A program made the translations under genes and the position numbers. A stretch of 64,000 nt of DNA from Morganella morganii_D (GTDB lineage Bacteria; Pseudomonadota; Gammaproteobacteria; Enterobacterales; Enterobacteriaceae): positions 1,922,001 to 1,986,000 of the forward strand of contig CP173058.1 in the NCBI GenBank assembly GCA_044772875.1, written 5' to 3'. Every line of letters begins with the position of its first letter. Position 1 is the first letter of the stretch. Below the pieces are notes generated by a model, which was given only the letters and a program-made list of their open reading frames with translations, did no database searches and was not told the DNA's origin. Below are positions 53,577 to 62,070 of this stretch, in pieces.

Positions 53577-53604
53577 TTTCTGAGCTGCCGTCATGGCAGT
53601 AAAC
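53577..53604 (-). CRISPR. Single type I-F CRISPR-like repeat behind csy4
   Basis: The 28-nt minus-strand sequence starts GTTTACTGCC, has loop ATGAC, then GGCAGCTCAGAAA. Compared with the usual I-F repeat (GTTCACTGCC-GTATA-GGCAGCTTAGAAA-type), all stem bases (CTGCC/GGCAG), the 5-nt loop length and the AGAAA handle are kept. It is in the normal orientation, 4 nt past the csy4 stop. No second full copy is present at 60-nt spacing; 21 nt further on only TGTACTGCC remains. So this is a lone Csy4-type cleavage site rather than an array. Confidence 0.7.
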
Positions 53605-53608
53605 AACC

Positions 53609-54166
53609 TCAAAAATGAGGCACTGTTGCAATCGCCCCGTTTTCTGTCCTTTTTTGGCTCAATCCGTAACAGGTAAACTGCCCATCCGCTGCGGATTCAG
53701 CGTCCAGTTTCCGGATAAAAAAAGGAAACGGACGGTTCCGGCCTTTACCTGACAAAGATTCAGTCCAGATAAACGGCAGCGTTTCCGGAATAAATAACCG
53801 CCCGGAGCCTGCACTCTGAAAGCGCCGTAATCCTTTTACATGTTCACGGACATAACTGACCGGCAGCGTTTTTTCCGGGACAGGTAAAACCCGGCTTAAC
53901 CGGATATACGGATAAAAAGCAGACAGCCGTACAGTGATTGCCGGGACCGCCAATGACTGATAATTCCGGGCCAGCAGTCGCAGACGATTCCCCGTGGTTT
54001 GCTGCTCCCGGCAGTAATCCGGAAATGCAACGGCAACCGGGCTGTCATTTTTACCTGTTTTATTTTCTGTCAGTACCAGATGAAGCTGCCGCCAGATTTG
54101 CTGGCGGAGAAATACAGCAGATATCAGTGCATCCGGCAGAATAGTTATTGTCTGATAAAATCTCAC
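53609..54166 (-). CDS. csy4: Type I-F crRNA endoribonuclease Csy4/Cas6f
   Basis: 185 residues from GTG 54166, which has GGAGG 8 nt upstream inside the csy3 end; the ATG at 54184 lies within csy3. The N-terminal ferredoxin-like part VRFYQTITILPDALIS leads to WRQLHLVL, where the His lines up with catalytic His29 of Pseudomonas Csy4. SFPDL-like VAFPDY, the Arg-rich helix (YVREHVKGLRRFQ) and the end FTCYGLS...VPHF match the family. It should cut repeat RNA at the base of the CTGCC/GGCAG hairpin. The gene ends 4 nt before the single repeat. Confidence 0.88.
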   Translation of the reverse strand: MRFYQTITILPDALISAVFLRQQIWRQLHLVLTENKTGKNDSPVAVAFPDYCREQQTTGNRLRLLARNYQSLAVPAITVRLSAFYPYIRLSRVLPVPEKTLPVSYVREHVKGLRRFQSAGSGRLFIPETLPFIWTESLSGKGRNRPFPFFIRKLDAESAADGQFTCYGLSQKRTENGAIATVPHF

Positions 54167-54170
54167 CAGC

Positions 54171-55190
54171 TTACCCTCCGCCACCGAAAACGCCGCCGCG
54201 GATTAACACCGCCACAACATAATTTTCTTCATGTGCCGCGAGTTTTTCCCCGCTGACCCATTTTTCAAACAACGTATAAAAATCCTGTCCTGACCCCGGC
54301 GGACGAAATACGGCCCCCAGATGTGTTACCGCACCAAAAGGATCGGCTGCAATGGCTCCAGCCCCCACAGATAAATCAGAAAAAGCAGAATACCAGGTAT
54401 CCACGGAACGCAAAGCATTGCCTATTTTTTGTGAATGCATTCCCGCTGTTCCGTCAATACTACAAAGTATCCGGCTTTTCCCGCCCTTTCTTTTATTCAC
54501 CACAAATTCACAGCTGGGATAAACTTCCTGTCCCTTCCCTGTTATAACTCTGGCAGTGACAGCCAGCAATAATACCCCCTCATCACAACTCAGTGCTGCG
54601 GCAATCTGTTCTCCCAGGTCATCGACTGAATTATCCGCCTGTTCAAAATGACGAAGGCTGTATTTCCCGGCATCAAATACCCATCGCTGTTTTTTTTCTG
54701 CACTGAGATTATCCACAACCACATCAATATGCCCGGCCCCAACCCGGTTACGCCACAAAAACCGCCCGCCGGCAATATTATGTGCGTACCGCCGTGCAGG
54801 TTCCCGGCACCTTTCCCTTTCCAGATAATCCGTTATTACTGCCTGATAGCGCTGACGGAATCGTTCATTATTACAGGCTGCCGGAAATATCAGTCCGCCG
54901 GTAATTTTCAGTGAAAACCGGAGTAGAAGCACATCCTGTTCCGGCCCGAGCATGCAACAATCCATGTATTGAATATTAGGATCATGAATTTCCGGTGAGA
55001 ATATTTTTCTTTCATCGGCCCCCCGGTTTTTCCGGCGGAAAGCGAATGTCCCCCGGACAGTTCTCATCTGTATATTCAGCGGAGTAACCGGAGAACCCGG
55101 TGACTGCGATGTCCCGGAAAAAATACCGTCAGAAGGGATCAGTTTTTTTGAAAATGATAAAACAGACGGCATATTCCTGAGTCCGGTCAT
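54171..55190 (-). CDS. csy3: Type I-F Cascade backbone protein Csy3/Cas7f
   Basis: 339 residues, usual length. Near-perfect family blocks: MPSVLSFSKKLIPSDGIFSG at the start, VRGTFAFRRK, ARRYAHNIAGGRFLWRNRVG, WVFDAGKYSLRHF, GTAGMHSQKIGNALRSVDTW and YVVAVLIRGGVFGGGG at the end. Six copies coat the crRNA in known I-F complexes. GGAA sits 8 nt before the ATG, 12 nt after csy2. Confidence 0.93.
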   Translation of the reverse strand: MTGLRNMPSVLSFSKKLIPSDGIFSGTSQSPGSPVTPLNIQMRTVRGTFAFRRKNRGADERKIFSPEIHDPNIQYMDCCMLGPEQDVLLLRFSLKITGGLIFPAACNNERFRQRYQAVITDYLERERCREPARRYAHNIAGGRFLWRNRVGAGHIDVVVDNLSAEKKQRWVFDAGKYSLRHFEQADNSVDDLGEQIAAALSCDEGVLLLAVTARVITGKGQEVYPSCEFVVNKRKGGKSRILCSIDGTAGMHSQKIGNALRSVDTWYSAFSDLSVGAGAIAADPFGAVTHLGAVFRPPGSGQDFYTLFEKWVSGEKLAAHEENYVVAVLIRGGVFGGGG

Positions 55191-55202
55191 TTTTCTTTTC
55201 CA

Positions 55203-56024
55203 TTAATGATATTTTCCCTGCTGACACAGATAAAGGTTCTCATCAGGCAAATAGTGATAGCACCACAACATATCCGAAGGATGCTGTAGTTTATCCAACT
55301 GCCGGAATTCCCCTAATGTGATAACACTTTCCGCAAACCGGTGTGGCATACCTTCTGCTCTGACATTTTCTGCCATTCCCGGCGGTGAAAGTCCCTGATA
55401 GCCGGTCACTACCGGAGTCAGAACCGTACCCGGAACAGTGATATATTTCAGTAATGCTGCCATTGCATCCATTCCGCTGTTCATTGCATTTATCATTACA
55501 TCCCGCCACTCCAGTAATACATATCCCGGTGTCATGCATTGCCGTAATTCATACCATCTCTGTTTATTGTCCGGAAAAATACCTGTCTCTGGTATGCCTG
55601 CATCTGTGATATCTCCTCCTGCAATTTTCAGTATTTTTATGACCTCCGATACCACAGAGATAAATTCCTTATTTTTTGCCTCTATATTTTCACCACGAAT
55701 AAACAGTGAAATATTGAGATGACAATACGCTTCCTCAACCAATGATGAATTTCTGCCTTTTTTATCCGGCGGCTTCCGGTTATTAAGTACGGAATACGTC
55801 AATTCTCCGGATTCCGCGTACAGTCGTAAATGACAATGGTGACAGATAATACCGGTGTAATTAAACCTGACTGACGGGAATCCCTTCGCTCTCACCTTTC
55901 GCTCAAGCGCATGAACAAATCCCAGCCAGGCTGTGACTGCCGGAAAGCCGGCAATCAGCGCACCGGATAATGCGTTTGCATTCAGGATAACGATATTTTT
56001 CAGCAGCAGATAATTAATGGACAC
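55203..56024 (-). CDS. csy2: Type I-F Cascade tail protein Csy2/Cas5f
   Basis: 273 residues from GTG 56024, with GGAGG 8 nt upstream; the longer frame to 56150 lies wholly inside csy1. The block IVILNANALSGALIAGFPAV-TAWLGFVHALERK is the Csy2 N-terminal signature; GIICHHCHLRLY and GYVLLEWRDVMINAM follow. It binds the 5' handle of crRNA together with Csy1. It is shorter than the about 320-residue family norm. The start overlaps the csy1 end by 11 nt. Confidence 0.85.
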   Translation of the reverse strand: MSINYLLLKNIVILNANALSGALIAGFPAVTAWLGFVHALERKVRAKGFPSVRFNYTGIICHHCHLRLYAESGELTYSVLNNRKPPDKKGRNSSLVEEAYCHLNISLFIRGENIEAKNKEFISVVSEVIKILKIAGGDITDAGIPETGIFPDNKQRWYELRQCMTPGYVLLEWRDVMINAMNSGMDAMAALLKYITVPGTVLTPVVTGYQGLSPPGMAENVRAEGMPHRFAESVITLGEFRQLDKLQHPSDMLWCYHYLPDENLYLCQQGKYH

Positions 56025-56745
56025 AGTGATCGCCTCCGGCACTGACAGTTCCCGGTGGTATTGAGAACAATAAACAGGCTTTTCCTTTATTACGCATATT
56101 AAGTGCAGAAATATTTTGTGGTTTATTACCGCCAATATGAATAACAACAAGATACCCGGGAAACGTACCGGCTATATCAAGCCGGTGAAGCAGTTCAGAT
56201 AATAATCCCGACGGCGTCAGAACTGATAACAGATGATAGCCCGTTATGCATCCGTCGGCCGGTACAGGGAAAAAAACCTGCTTGATTTTCGGGCTTGTTA
56301 CTGTTGTTTTTGTACCGGTCAGTACCTGTAAAAAACCGGTCCGCAATGTCCGGTAATCTTTTTTGCCCAGGATTTTTTTTGCCAGTTCACTTTCTTCACA
56401 CAAATGTGCCAGTAATGTCTTTCCGTCCTGCATCTTCAGCATCAGAAACGTATATATTTCCAGTGCAGCCGCATTGCCTTCTGCATCCGGCTGAACTTTC
56501 ACATTACCGGATCGCAGGAAGCCATCATTTTTCTTTTTTACCCCCGCCATCGCGGGCACCGTACTCACTTTCCCATAACGATTTTTACGGGCACAGGGAT
56601 GAGTGAAAGCCAAAGGATGTGTAGTCAGTGACAGCTGTTTCGCGCGTTTTGCCGCATCAGATAACCAATGCAGGCGGGAAAATCCCGGCGATTTTTTTGA
56701 ATCCTGATATTTTGCAAAAAACGCAGTAATTTCCGGGTCCGGCAT
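56014..56745 (-). CDS. csy1: Type I-F Cascade large subunit Csy1/Cas8f, C-terminally truncated
   Basis: 243 residues against about 430 in Pseudomonas. Conserved parts are present in order: LHWLSDAAKRAKQLSLTTHP (with AFTHPCARK), DAEGNAAALEIYTFL, KIKQVFFPVPADG-YHLLSVL, and IGGNKPQNISALNMRNKGKA. The protein ends 21 residues later (LLFSIPPGTVSAGG...). The missing C-terminal 150-160 residues form the helical bundle that docks Cas2/3 in I-F1 systems. First gene of the operon; AAGGA precedes the ATG. The coupling to csy2 is intact, so this looks like a stable short form rather than damage. Confidence 0.85.
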   Translation of the reverse strand: MPDPEITAFFAKYQDSKKSPGFSRLHWLSDAAKRAKQLSLTTHPLAFTHPCARKNRYGKVSTVPAMAGVKKKNDGFLRSGNVKVQPDAEGNAAALEIYTFLMLKMQDGKTLLAHLCEESELAKKILGKKDYRTLRTGFLQVLTGTKTTVTSPKIKQVFFPVPADGCITGYHLLSVLTPSGLLSELLHRLDIAGTFPGYLVVIHIGGNKPQNISALNMRNKGKACLLFSIPPGTVSAGGDHCVH

Positions 56746-56998
56746 AGAATATCCTTTTCTTAAAATAATTTAGTTTGATAATAATACTGAAAACTTAATC
56801 AGAGATTGAACCGCACATCATCAACTCACAGGATATTTAATATGTCTTTGAAAGAGTATTGTCTACCTGAGTAGTAAAAATTTTGGTACGGAGATTTATT
56901 TTTGCGATCCGAATGGAAGTCAGAAAAGAAATTTGCAACTAAAAATACAAAAAAACGGTATATCTGAGCACAGAGATACCGTGATTATTATTGAATAT
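56746..56998. other. csy upstream region
   Basis: About 250 bp, AT-rich. It holds the presumed csy promoter (TATTAT-type elements on the minus strand near 56790) and the terminator of the next gene. No cas1, cas2-3 or repeat was found here. Confidence 0.4.
56949..56982 (-). terminator. Rho-independent terminator after the DUF305 gene
   Basis: On the minus strand, stem ACGGTATCTCTG/CAGATATACCGT (11 of 12 paired), loop TGCT, then seven T. Confidence 0.85.
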
Positions 56999-57367
56999 TT
57001 ATTTCTTAGTTGGCTTATTATTTTTAAGCCAGTCCTGCATCTGCTTTATTTCCGGGCCCTGAGCATCAATAATATCCTGAGCTAACTTTCGCATTTCCGG
57101 ATCTGAACCGTACTTCAGTTCAATCTGAGCCATTTCGACAGCCCCTTTATGATGCGCAATCATACCTTCTGCAAATGCAATATCCGCATTTTGCTCAGAT
57201 AATGTTTTTGCCATACCGTCATGCATACGCATCATAGAATCACCCAGTTCTTTCTGCGCCGGTGTGGTAACGGCATGCATATCACCACTTAATAATACCG
57301 GATTTGCCGCAGCGCCAAATGTAATAATACCTGATAACAATGCAGTGAGAATAAGAGTATTTTTCAT
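56999..57367 (-). CDS. DUF305 periplasmic protein, putative copper-binding
   Basis: 122 residues from MKNTLILTALLSG, with signal peptide cleaved near AAANP; AAAGGAATT precedes it. The core DUF305 motif MIAHHKGAVEMAQIELKYG and two further His/Met clusters (MHAVTTP, MMRMHDGMAK) suit metal binding, as in CopM. A CueR-like promoter lies upstream, which supports a copper role. Confidence 0.85.
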   Translation of the reverse strand: MKNTLILTALLSGIITFGAAANPVLLSGDMHAVTTPAQKELGDSMMRMHDGMAKTLSEQNADIAFAEGMIAHHKGAVEMAQIELKYGSDPEMRKLAQDIIDAQGPEIKQMQDWLKNNKPTKK

Positions 57368-57404
57368 GATTAATTCCTTTTTTCGTATCTGGTTGACGGT
57401 ATTA

Positions 57405-57435
57405 ATCATAAAGGTTGCCCCAAGGGGAAGGTCAA
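57405..57435 (-). promoter_or_regulatory. MerR/CueR-type promoter with 19-bp spacer
   Basis: On the minus strand, -35 TTGACC and -10 TATGAT are 19 bp apart, the overlong spacing used by MerR-family activators. The spacer starts TTCCCCTTGGGG, close to E. coli copA (TTGACCTTCCCCTTG). The right half of the dyad is imperfect. It lies 38 bp upstream of the DUF305 start. Confidence 0.65.
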
Positions 57436-57515
57436 TATGATGAAGAATAACTTTACCATATTTACATTTAATAAAGTTCTCTCCACAATCTCTGAACAAT
57501 TCAGATATTATTTCA

Positions 57516-57683
57516 TTAATCAGGCATCAGTATTAATGCAGGCACCAAAAAAATAATAAAAATAATTAAATAACCCAATAACGCACCTATACGGCTTTTC
57601 ATACCCACAAGAGAAGGCTTTACCAGACCTGCGACGGCTGCAACAAGCGCCAGTCCTGCAATCACCATTAAACCATCTTCCAT
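57516..57683 (-). CDS. Small two-helix membrane protein
   Basis: 55 residues from MEDGLMVIAGLALVAAVAGL; GGAGG precedes by 4 nt. Two hydrophobic helices flank VKPSLVGMKSRIGA, a pattern seen in small enterobacterial membrane proteins of unknown role. It lies upstream of the DUF305 gene but has its own start region. Confidence 0.55.
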   Translation of the reverse strand: MEDGLMVIAGLALVAAVAGLVKPSLVGMKSRIGALLGYLIIFIIFLVPALILMPD

Positions 57684-57831
57684 ATATCCTCCGTTCACCT
57701 TTTCCTGCAGGTAATTCTGCGTATGACATTGAACCTTGCCGTTAAGGTAAAGTAAAGTTCTTAAAAATCATAATATTTTGATGAAAAAACAAGAAGGTGA
57801 TGAATAAAAAAGCAAAAAAAAGAAATACATA

Positions 57832-57859
57832 AAAGAAAAACCGGGCGTTATCTCCCGGT
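57832..57859 (-). terminator. Rho-independent terminator
   Basis: Stem ACCGGG/CCCGGT, loop AGATAACG, then TTTTCTTTT on the minus strand, just after the stop at 57869. Confidence 0.8.
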
Positions 57860-57868
57860 ATTATTATG

Positions 57869-58312
57869 CTACAGCTGTTTTTGTTCCGGCTCTGCAATAA
57901 CCGGTTCCGGTGAATTTTCCCATTCAGCATCAGTCAGATGCTCTTTCCGTTGCTCTTCCCGTTGTTCTTCTTCATCCAGCCAGTTTATGACACATCTGGC
58001 ACTATGCTGGGTAACAAAACCACAGTTATCACAAATAAGACGATAATAATAATGGTTTATACTGTCCGCCGGAATACCCGGAGTATGATAATAAAATGTG
58101 ACGAACGTATGTGGTGGTTTATTGTCCAGCCTGTCCTGCGCTGTTGTATAGTTTGTTTCATCTATAATCTGTCTGCCATTATATCCGCACATCAGACACG
58201 TGGTTTTGACTTGTTTAGCATTCAGATAATGAAAAAACCGCGGTCCGGTTACTGTTTTTAAGCGCTCCACAAATTCCCGGATCTGAACATTATTTGGTGA
58301 TGTATTATCCAT
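57869..58312 (-). CDS. Hypothetical protein with two CxxC pairs
   Basis: 147 residues from MDNTSPNNVQIREF, AGAGG upstream. CLMCGY and CDNCGF, 57 residues apart, probably bind one zinc. A long acidic C-terminal tail (EEEQREEQRKE) follows. Single gene with its own terminator; not recognised. Confidence 0.6.
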   Translation of the reverse strand: MDNTSPNNVQIREFVERLKTVTGPRFFHYLNAKQVKTTCLMCGYNGRQIIDETNYTTAQDRLDNKPPHTFVTFYYHTPGIPADSINHYYYRLICDNCGFVTQHSARCVINWLDEEEQREEQRKEHLTDAEWENSPEPVIAEPEQKQL

Positions 58313-59021
58313 CAGGTACCTCTGGCTTCGTATTATTATTCCGTTTTTCAAAAAAAACACTGATCTCGTATTGTATGTCATTTTAATTTTTACGACCAAC
58401 CAAAAAGACACGCATTATATTTTCAACTTCAATCATTTGTTTTGCTATTTTCTTTTCCACATGATATTCACCAGAAGACTACAGGATACTTTTTTATTAC
58501 AGAACAGATGATTATACCAAATCACTAATTGGTTAACCTTAAAGAACGGTAATCAGTAAAGTTATCTCTGTATAATACAACGTCTGCATTACACCTTAAA
58601 ATAAAATTCTTTTCTGAGAAATTACATTATTACCCATTACCATAGATAATTATCAATTATACGAATGCAAATCTTTTGATGCTGCCGGAGTATAAAAATA
58701 CTCCGGATGATCGTAAAATTTTCATAAGAATTGCCAGTAATTATCACCACCTCAGGTTTTCAATGACAGATTACAATTGCAAAAAAACCACCGCAGGGAT
58801 GACTCTTTTCTTAACGCTAACCAAATGAAATATCAATTAGTTAAGGCTGCCATTAACAATAAAAAAGATACCATTATTGCTTTAAAAACAAATAGATATA
58901 TATGATATCATGATGATATTGTGAAAAGTATAAACTTTATAATGCGTTGATAATTTTTGGTAAGTAGCAACTCCTTATGCTAAATTATCAATAATGATTC
59001 AACTATCAGGAAACCCCCGGG
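58313..59021. other. Long AT-rich non-coding region
   Basis: 709 bp with no supported gene. No JUMPStart/ops sequence was found before the glycosyltransferase gene. The low GC content continues from the glycosyltransferase gene and suggests an imported segment. Confidence 0.35.
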
Positions 59022-60098
59022 ATGTCAGATGTAACTAAAATTATAATTACAGGCCGTAATATTAGTGGCTTTGGCGGAATGGAGACTGTTTTTAGTACTT
59101 TTAGCAAACTACTGACCGGATCTGATAAAAAGTATCAAATATCTTTTGTTTTTTTTAATGAACTGAATAATGTAGTTAATGATGTATGGTTGGGTAATAA
59201 TATTTTTACGAGACTTAATTCTTCATTAAAAAATGGAAAATTAAAAAGGATCTCATTTGCATATCAATTTTCATTGATCATAAAAAAAACAGAACCAGAT
59301 TATATTATAGCATTTGATTCCGTTGGTTGTTATATCTCAAGATTAGCACTTAGACTTTCCTTTAAAAACATACCATTATTTTCATGGAATCATTTTTCCG
59401 TCTACGGTTCATACAAAGCAAAATATCTGCTGATGGCGGATAAACATCTATCAATCAGTAATGGTATATCACAGCAGTTATCTGCCATGGGTGCTTCTTC
59501 ATCTGATATTTATACTATTTACAATCCTGTACCGGCACAGGAAAGAACGATATTTTGTGGTAATGAAACAAATTTTTTGTACCTCGGCCGGGTAATGAGC
59601 GGAGGACAAAAGAATATGAATGAATTGTTTCTCGCATTATCTTATGTCAGTGATGACTGGACTCTGCATATCGTTGGTTCCGGGGATGAATCAGAAATAA
59701 TGATATTAAAGAATTTAGCTCATGAACTGAAAATAAGTGAAAAAATCATCTGGCACGGATGGCAGCCTGAACCGTGGAGCTATGTGGAAAATGAGATAAA
59801 GAATGTTTCTGCAATTGTCCTGACATCCACCTACGAAGGTTTACCTATGGTTTTATGCGAAGCAAACAGTTACGGTATTTATATTGTCAGTTCAGATTGC
59901 CCGACGGGTCCATCGGATATTGTTTGTAATTATAAAAATGGAGAACTATACCCTGTTGGTGATTATAAAAAACTCTCTCATATTTTAAATAAAATAGTAA
60001 GAAAAGAAGTAATACCAGATCCAAATGTAATAAAAAACTCAATTTCAAAATTTTATGATGGGGAATATCTTAGCCGGATATTAGGTATATTAAAATAA
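59022..60098 (+). CDS. WaaB-like GT4 glycosyltransferase
   Basis: 358 residues, GT-B fold. It follows E. coli WaaB/RfaB (LPS UDP-galactose 1,6-galactosyltransferase): ITGRNISGFGGMETVFS, LFSWNHFSVYGSYKA, FLYLGRVMSGGQKNMNELFLA, WHGWQPEPWSYVENEIKNVSAIVLTSTYEGLP-type donor site, and SSDCPTGPSDIV. It would add a hexose to an LPS core or other glycan. It stands alone and is AT-rich, unlike waa operon genes, so a surface-modification role after transfer is likely. Confidence 0.8.
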   Translation: MSDVTKIIITGRNISGFGGMETVFSTFSKLLTGSDKKYQISFVFFNELNNVVNDVWLGNNIFTRLNSSLKNGKLKRISFAYQFSLIIKKTEPDYIIAFDSVGCYISRLALRLSFKNIPLFSWNHFSVYGSYKAKYLLMADKHLSISNGISQQLSAMGASSSDIYTIYNPVPAQERTIFCGNETNFLYLGRVMSGGQKNMNELFLALSYVSDDWTLHIVGSGDESEIMILKNLAHELKISEKIIWHGWQPEPWSYVENEIKNVSAIVLTSTYEGLPMVLCEANSYGIYIVSSDCPTGPSDIVCNYKNGELYPVGDYKKLSHILNKIVRKEVIPDPNVIKNSISKFYDGEYLSRILGILK

Positions 60099-60588
60099 AT
60101 TCATTCTGATTAATAGAACTTACTTTTATTACAATATATCTATTTTTGTCAAATAGATATTATTTACTTCACATAGACAAGTTTGATAGCATAAATTTGC
60201 ATATCACATTGATATATAATAATTATCTTTGGTTAACACCATACACTTTACTGTACATGGTCTACATCAGCCTGCCAAATAAATTGATTTTCAATATGAC
60301 CCAAAAACAGCACCATACCCGCACGATAAATTTACAGACAGGGGTACACTACGAGTAGGATTGTCTGATCTGCTGGTTGATAGCGTCAGGATTGTATTCA
60401 CGTGCATCGATATCAGCCATAAGGTGTCAGTGGACTTCCGTCCTGTCAGGTTATCCGGGGACTTGAATCCCATTCTAAGAAACATTAATGCCAGATAAAG
60501 CCCAGACAGGTAAAAAATTGCAACTTATGATAAATTAAACTCTATAATAAGAAAATTACATCGTTAATTTAAACAAAGGTATCAATCT
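60099..60588. other. Intergenic region
   Basis: 490 bp. The AT-rich first half is followed by a GC-richer segment at about 60290-60485, with a possible coding relic on the minus strand (MGFKSPDNLTGRKSTDTLWL) that I cannot assign. Confidence 0.3.
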
Positions 60589-61170
60589 ATGCGTCATGCC
60601 TTGGCATTTTTAAGCGTACTGTTTTTGGGATTCAGCTCTATGGCGTATTCAATGCAAACAATTGTCTTTGTCCGGCATGGTGAGAAACCGAATAATGATA
60701 GCGGTCAATTAACCTGTAAAGGGCTAAACCGCGCGTTAGCCCTACCCGATGTACTCATTTCTCAGTTTGGTAAACCTGATGCTTTGTTTGCCTCCGCACC
60801 GAAGCAGAATAAGCCGGGGAGTTCATTACGCGCGGTTCAAACGATTACCCCAACCGCAATAAAAGAGTCCTTGCCTATTCATCTGAATTACCATGCCCGG
60901 GAAACTAAAGAACTACAAAAGGCGTTATTGAGCAGCCAATACGAAAACTCAGTCATTTTTATCGCATGGGAGCATGACAACTTAGTCAAAGCTGCTAAAG
61001 GTATAATGAAAACTGAAGGCGGTAACCCTGACGAGATCCCAAAATGGCAAGGCTCCGATTTTGATAGTATCTATGTGCTGCGAATTAACCATGATAATGG
61101 CTCAAAAATTATTACTTTTGAGCATACTCAGCAAGGTTTAAATAACGTATCTGAACTATGCCCTAAATAA
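60589..61170 (+). CDS. Periplasmic histidine phosphatase family protein
   Basis: 193 residues with a signal peptide (MRHALAFLSVLFLGFSSMAY). The RHG motif is IVFVRHGEKPNNDSGQLTCK, with the nucleophilic His at about residue 30; a second catalytic region is FIAWEHDN. Two Cys (LTCKG, ELCPK) may form a disulfide. It resembles secreted phosphoglycerate-mutase-like proteins of unknown substrate. Confidence 0.75.
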   Translation: MRHALAFLSVLFLGFSSMAYSMQTIVFVRHGEKPNNDSGQLTCKGLNRALALPDVLISQFGKPDALFASAPKQNKPGSSLRAVQTITPTAIKESLPIHLNYHARETKELQKALLSSQYENSVIFIAWEHDNLVKAAKGIMKTEGGNPDEIPKWQGSDFDSIYVLRINHDNGSKIITFEHTQQGLNNVSELCPK

Positions 61171-61363
61171 CATTATCGGAGCTTCATTCTATCGTGCAGG
61201 GTTATACAGCTTCAAAGGTAAAAGCCTTTATGCCTCCTACCCCTGACCAGAAACCTCTGAGCGTATAACATCGTTAACGACATACTGAACCAGCTCAGTG
61301 TCTGAAGGAGGGAATATAGTGAAAGGATATAGTAAAAATATAATGAAGTTTGATTTAAACCAC

Positions 61364-61392
61364 AAAAAAGCCACCCAATGGGTGGCTTCTCT
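61364..61392. terminator. Bidirectional terminator
   Basis: Stem GCCACCC/GGGTGGC, loop AAT. Six T follow on the minus strand and TTCTCTT on the plus strand. Confidence 0.75.
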
Positions 61393-61596
61393 TGACTCTA
61401 ACTCACTGAAAAATCAATGAATTTCTATATGGCGCCAGAGCGGGACTAGCAAGCATCATTAACTTATTGTTATATAACAAATTAGATATTAACACCTCAA
61501 AATATGCCCCTTTATATGCCCCCAAGAAAAAACCGCCTGCTGTTACGTGGGCGCGTCGATGCGTGTGCGCGTTTACAGAAAAATGGGCTTTAGTTA

Positions 61597-61706
61597 TCTA
61601 CCTGTCTACCTAATTGCTCTCATCCCTTATGCTACAAGGCTTTCAGCGGGTAGATAGTACCATTTATGCTGTCTACCCATTGTCTACCCGTTCGGGGTCG
61701 TCTACC
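61597..61706. repeat. Cluster of TCTACC repeats (possible iterons)
   Basis: TCTACC occurs at 61597, 61605, 61672, 61683 and 61701 on the plus strand and once inverted at 61649, six copies in 110 bp; four are GTCTACC. Clustered short repeats with an inverted copy beside replication-type genes are typical of satellite-phage or plasmid origins. Confidence 0.5.
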
Positions 61707-62070
61707 TACCTGAATTATCCATCATTCCCACTGACTCCATTTCAAACAGCGACGGTCAGATTCCTGACAGTTAATTATCCAAAGTTGGATATTAATGTTT
61801 TATAAGTAATTTTTAGTCTCCTTGATATAAAGGAGACCTGTTTATGAGGGTTGGAACTTAAGCCGCCTGATTGCAGGTTGGTACGTTTGGCATACTGACC
61901 ACAAGCTAACTCATTGATATTTTCGGGGAACGCCAGCGGCGGCCTCCGGTGTGCAAGGCAACTGATTGATTTTTATCATGACCCATCTTTGGATCATCCC
62001 TTTTACCCCAATGGGGAGAAAGGATTATCTGGTTTGAAAGGATATACGTAGATTTGCATCATATTTAATA

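Larger units (their letters stand above)
61171..62070. other. Mobile-element control region
   Basis: 900 bp without a supported gene. It contains a strong bidirectional terminator near 61378, tandem ATATGCCCC/ATATGCCCCC (61501-61525) and the TCTACC repeat cluster. It probably marks the border and the replication or control region of the next mobile element. Confidence 0.45.

Noticed and set aside
53619..53631. GGCACTGTTGCAA, nearly the IS26 terminal repeat, inside the last codons of csy4
   Set aside because: The csy4 ending VPHF matches the family ending VPWF, so the sequence is native coding DNA, and no transposase or partner repeat is adjacent.
55203..56150. csy2 starting at 56150
   Set aside because: The first 42 codons lie inside csy1 and do not resemble Csy2; GTG at 56024 has GGAGG at correct spacing and gives the family start.
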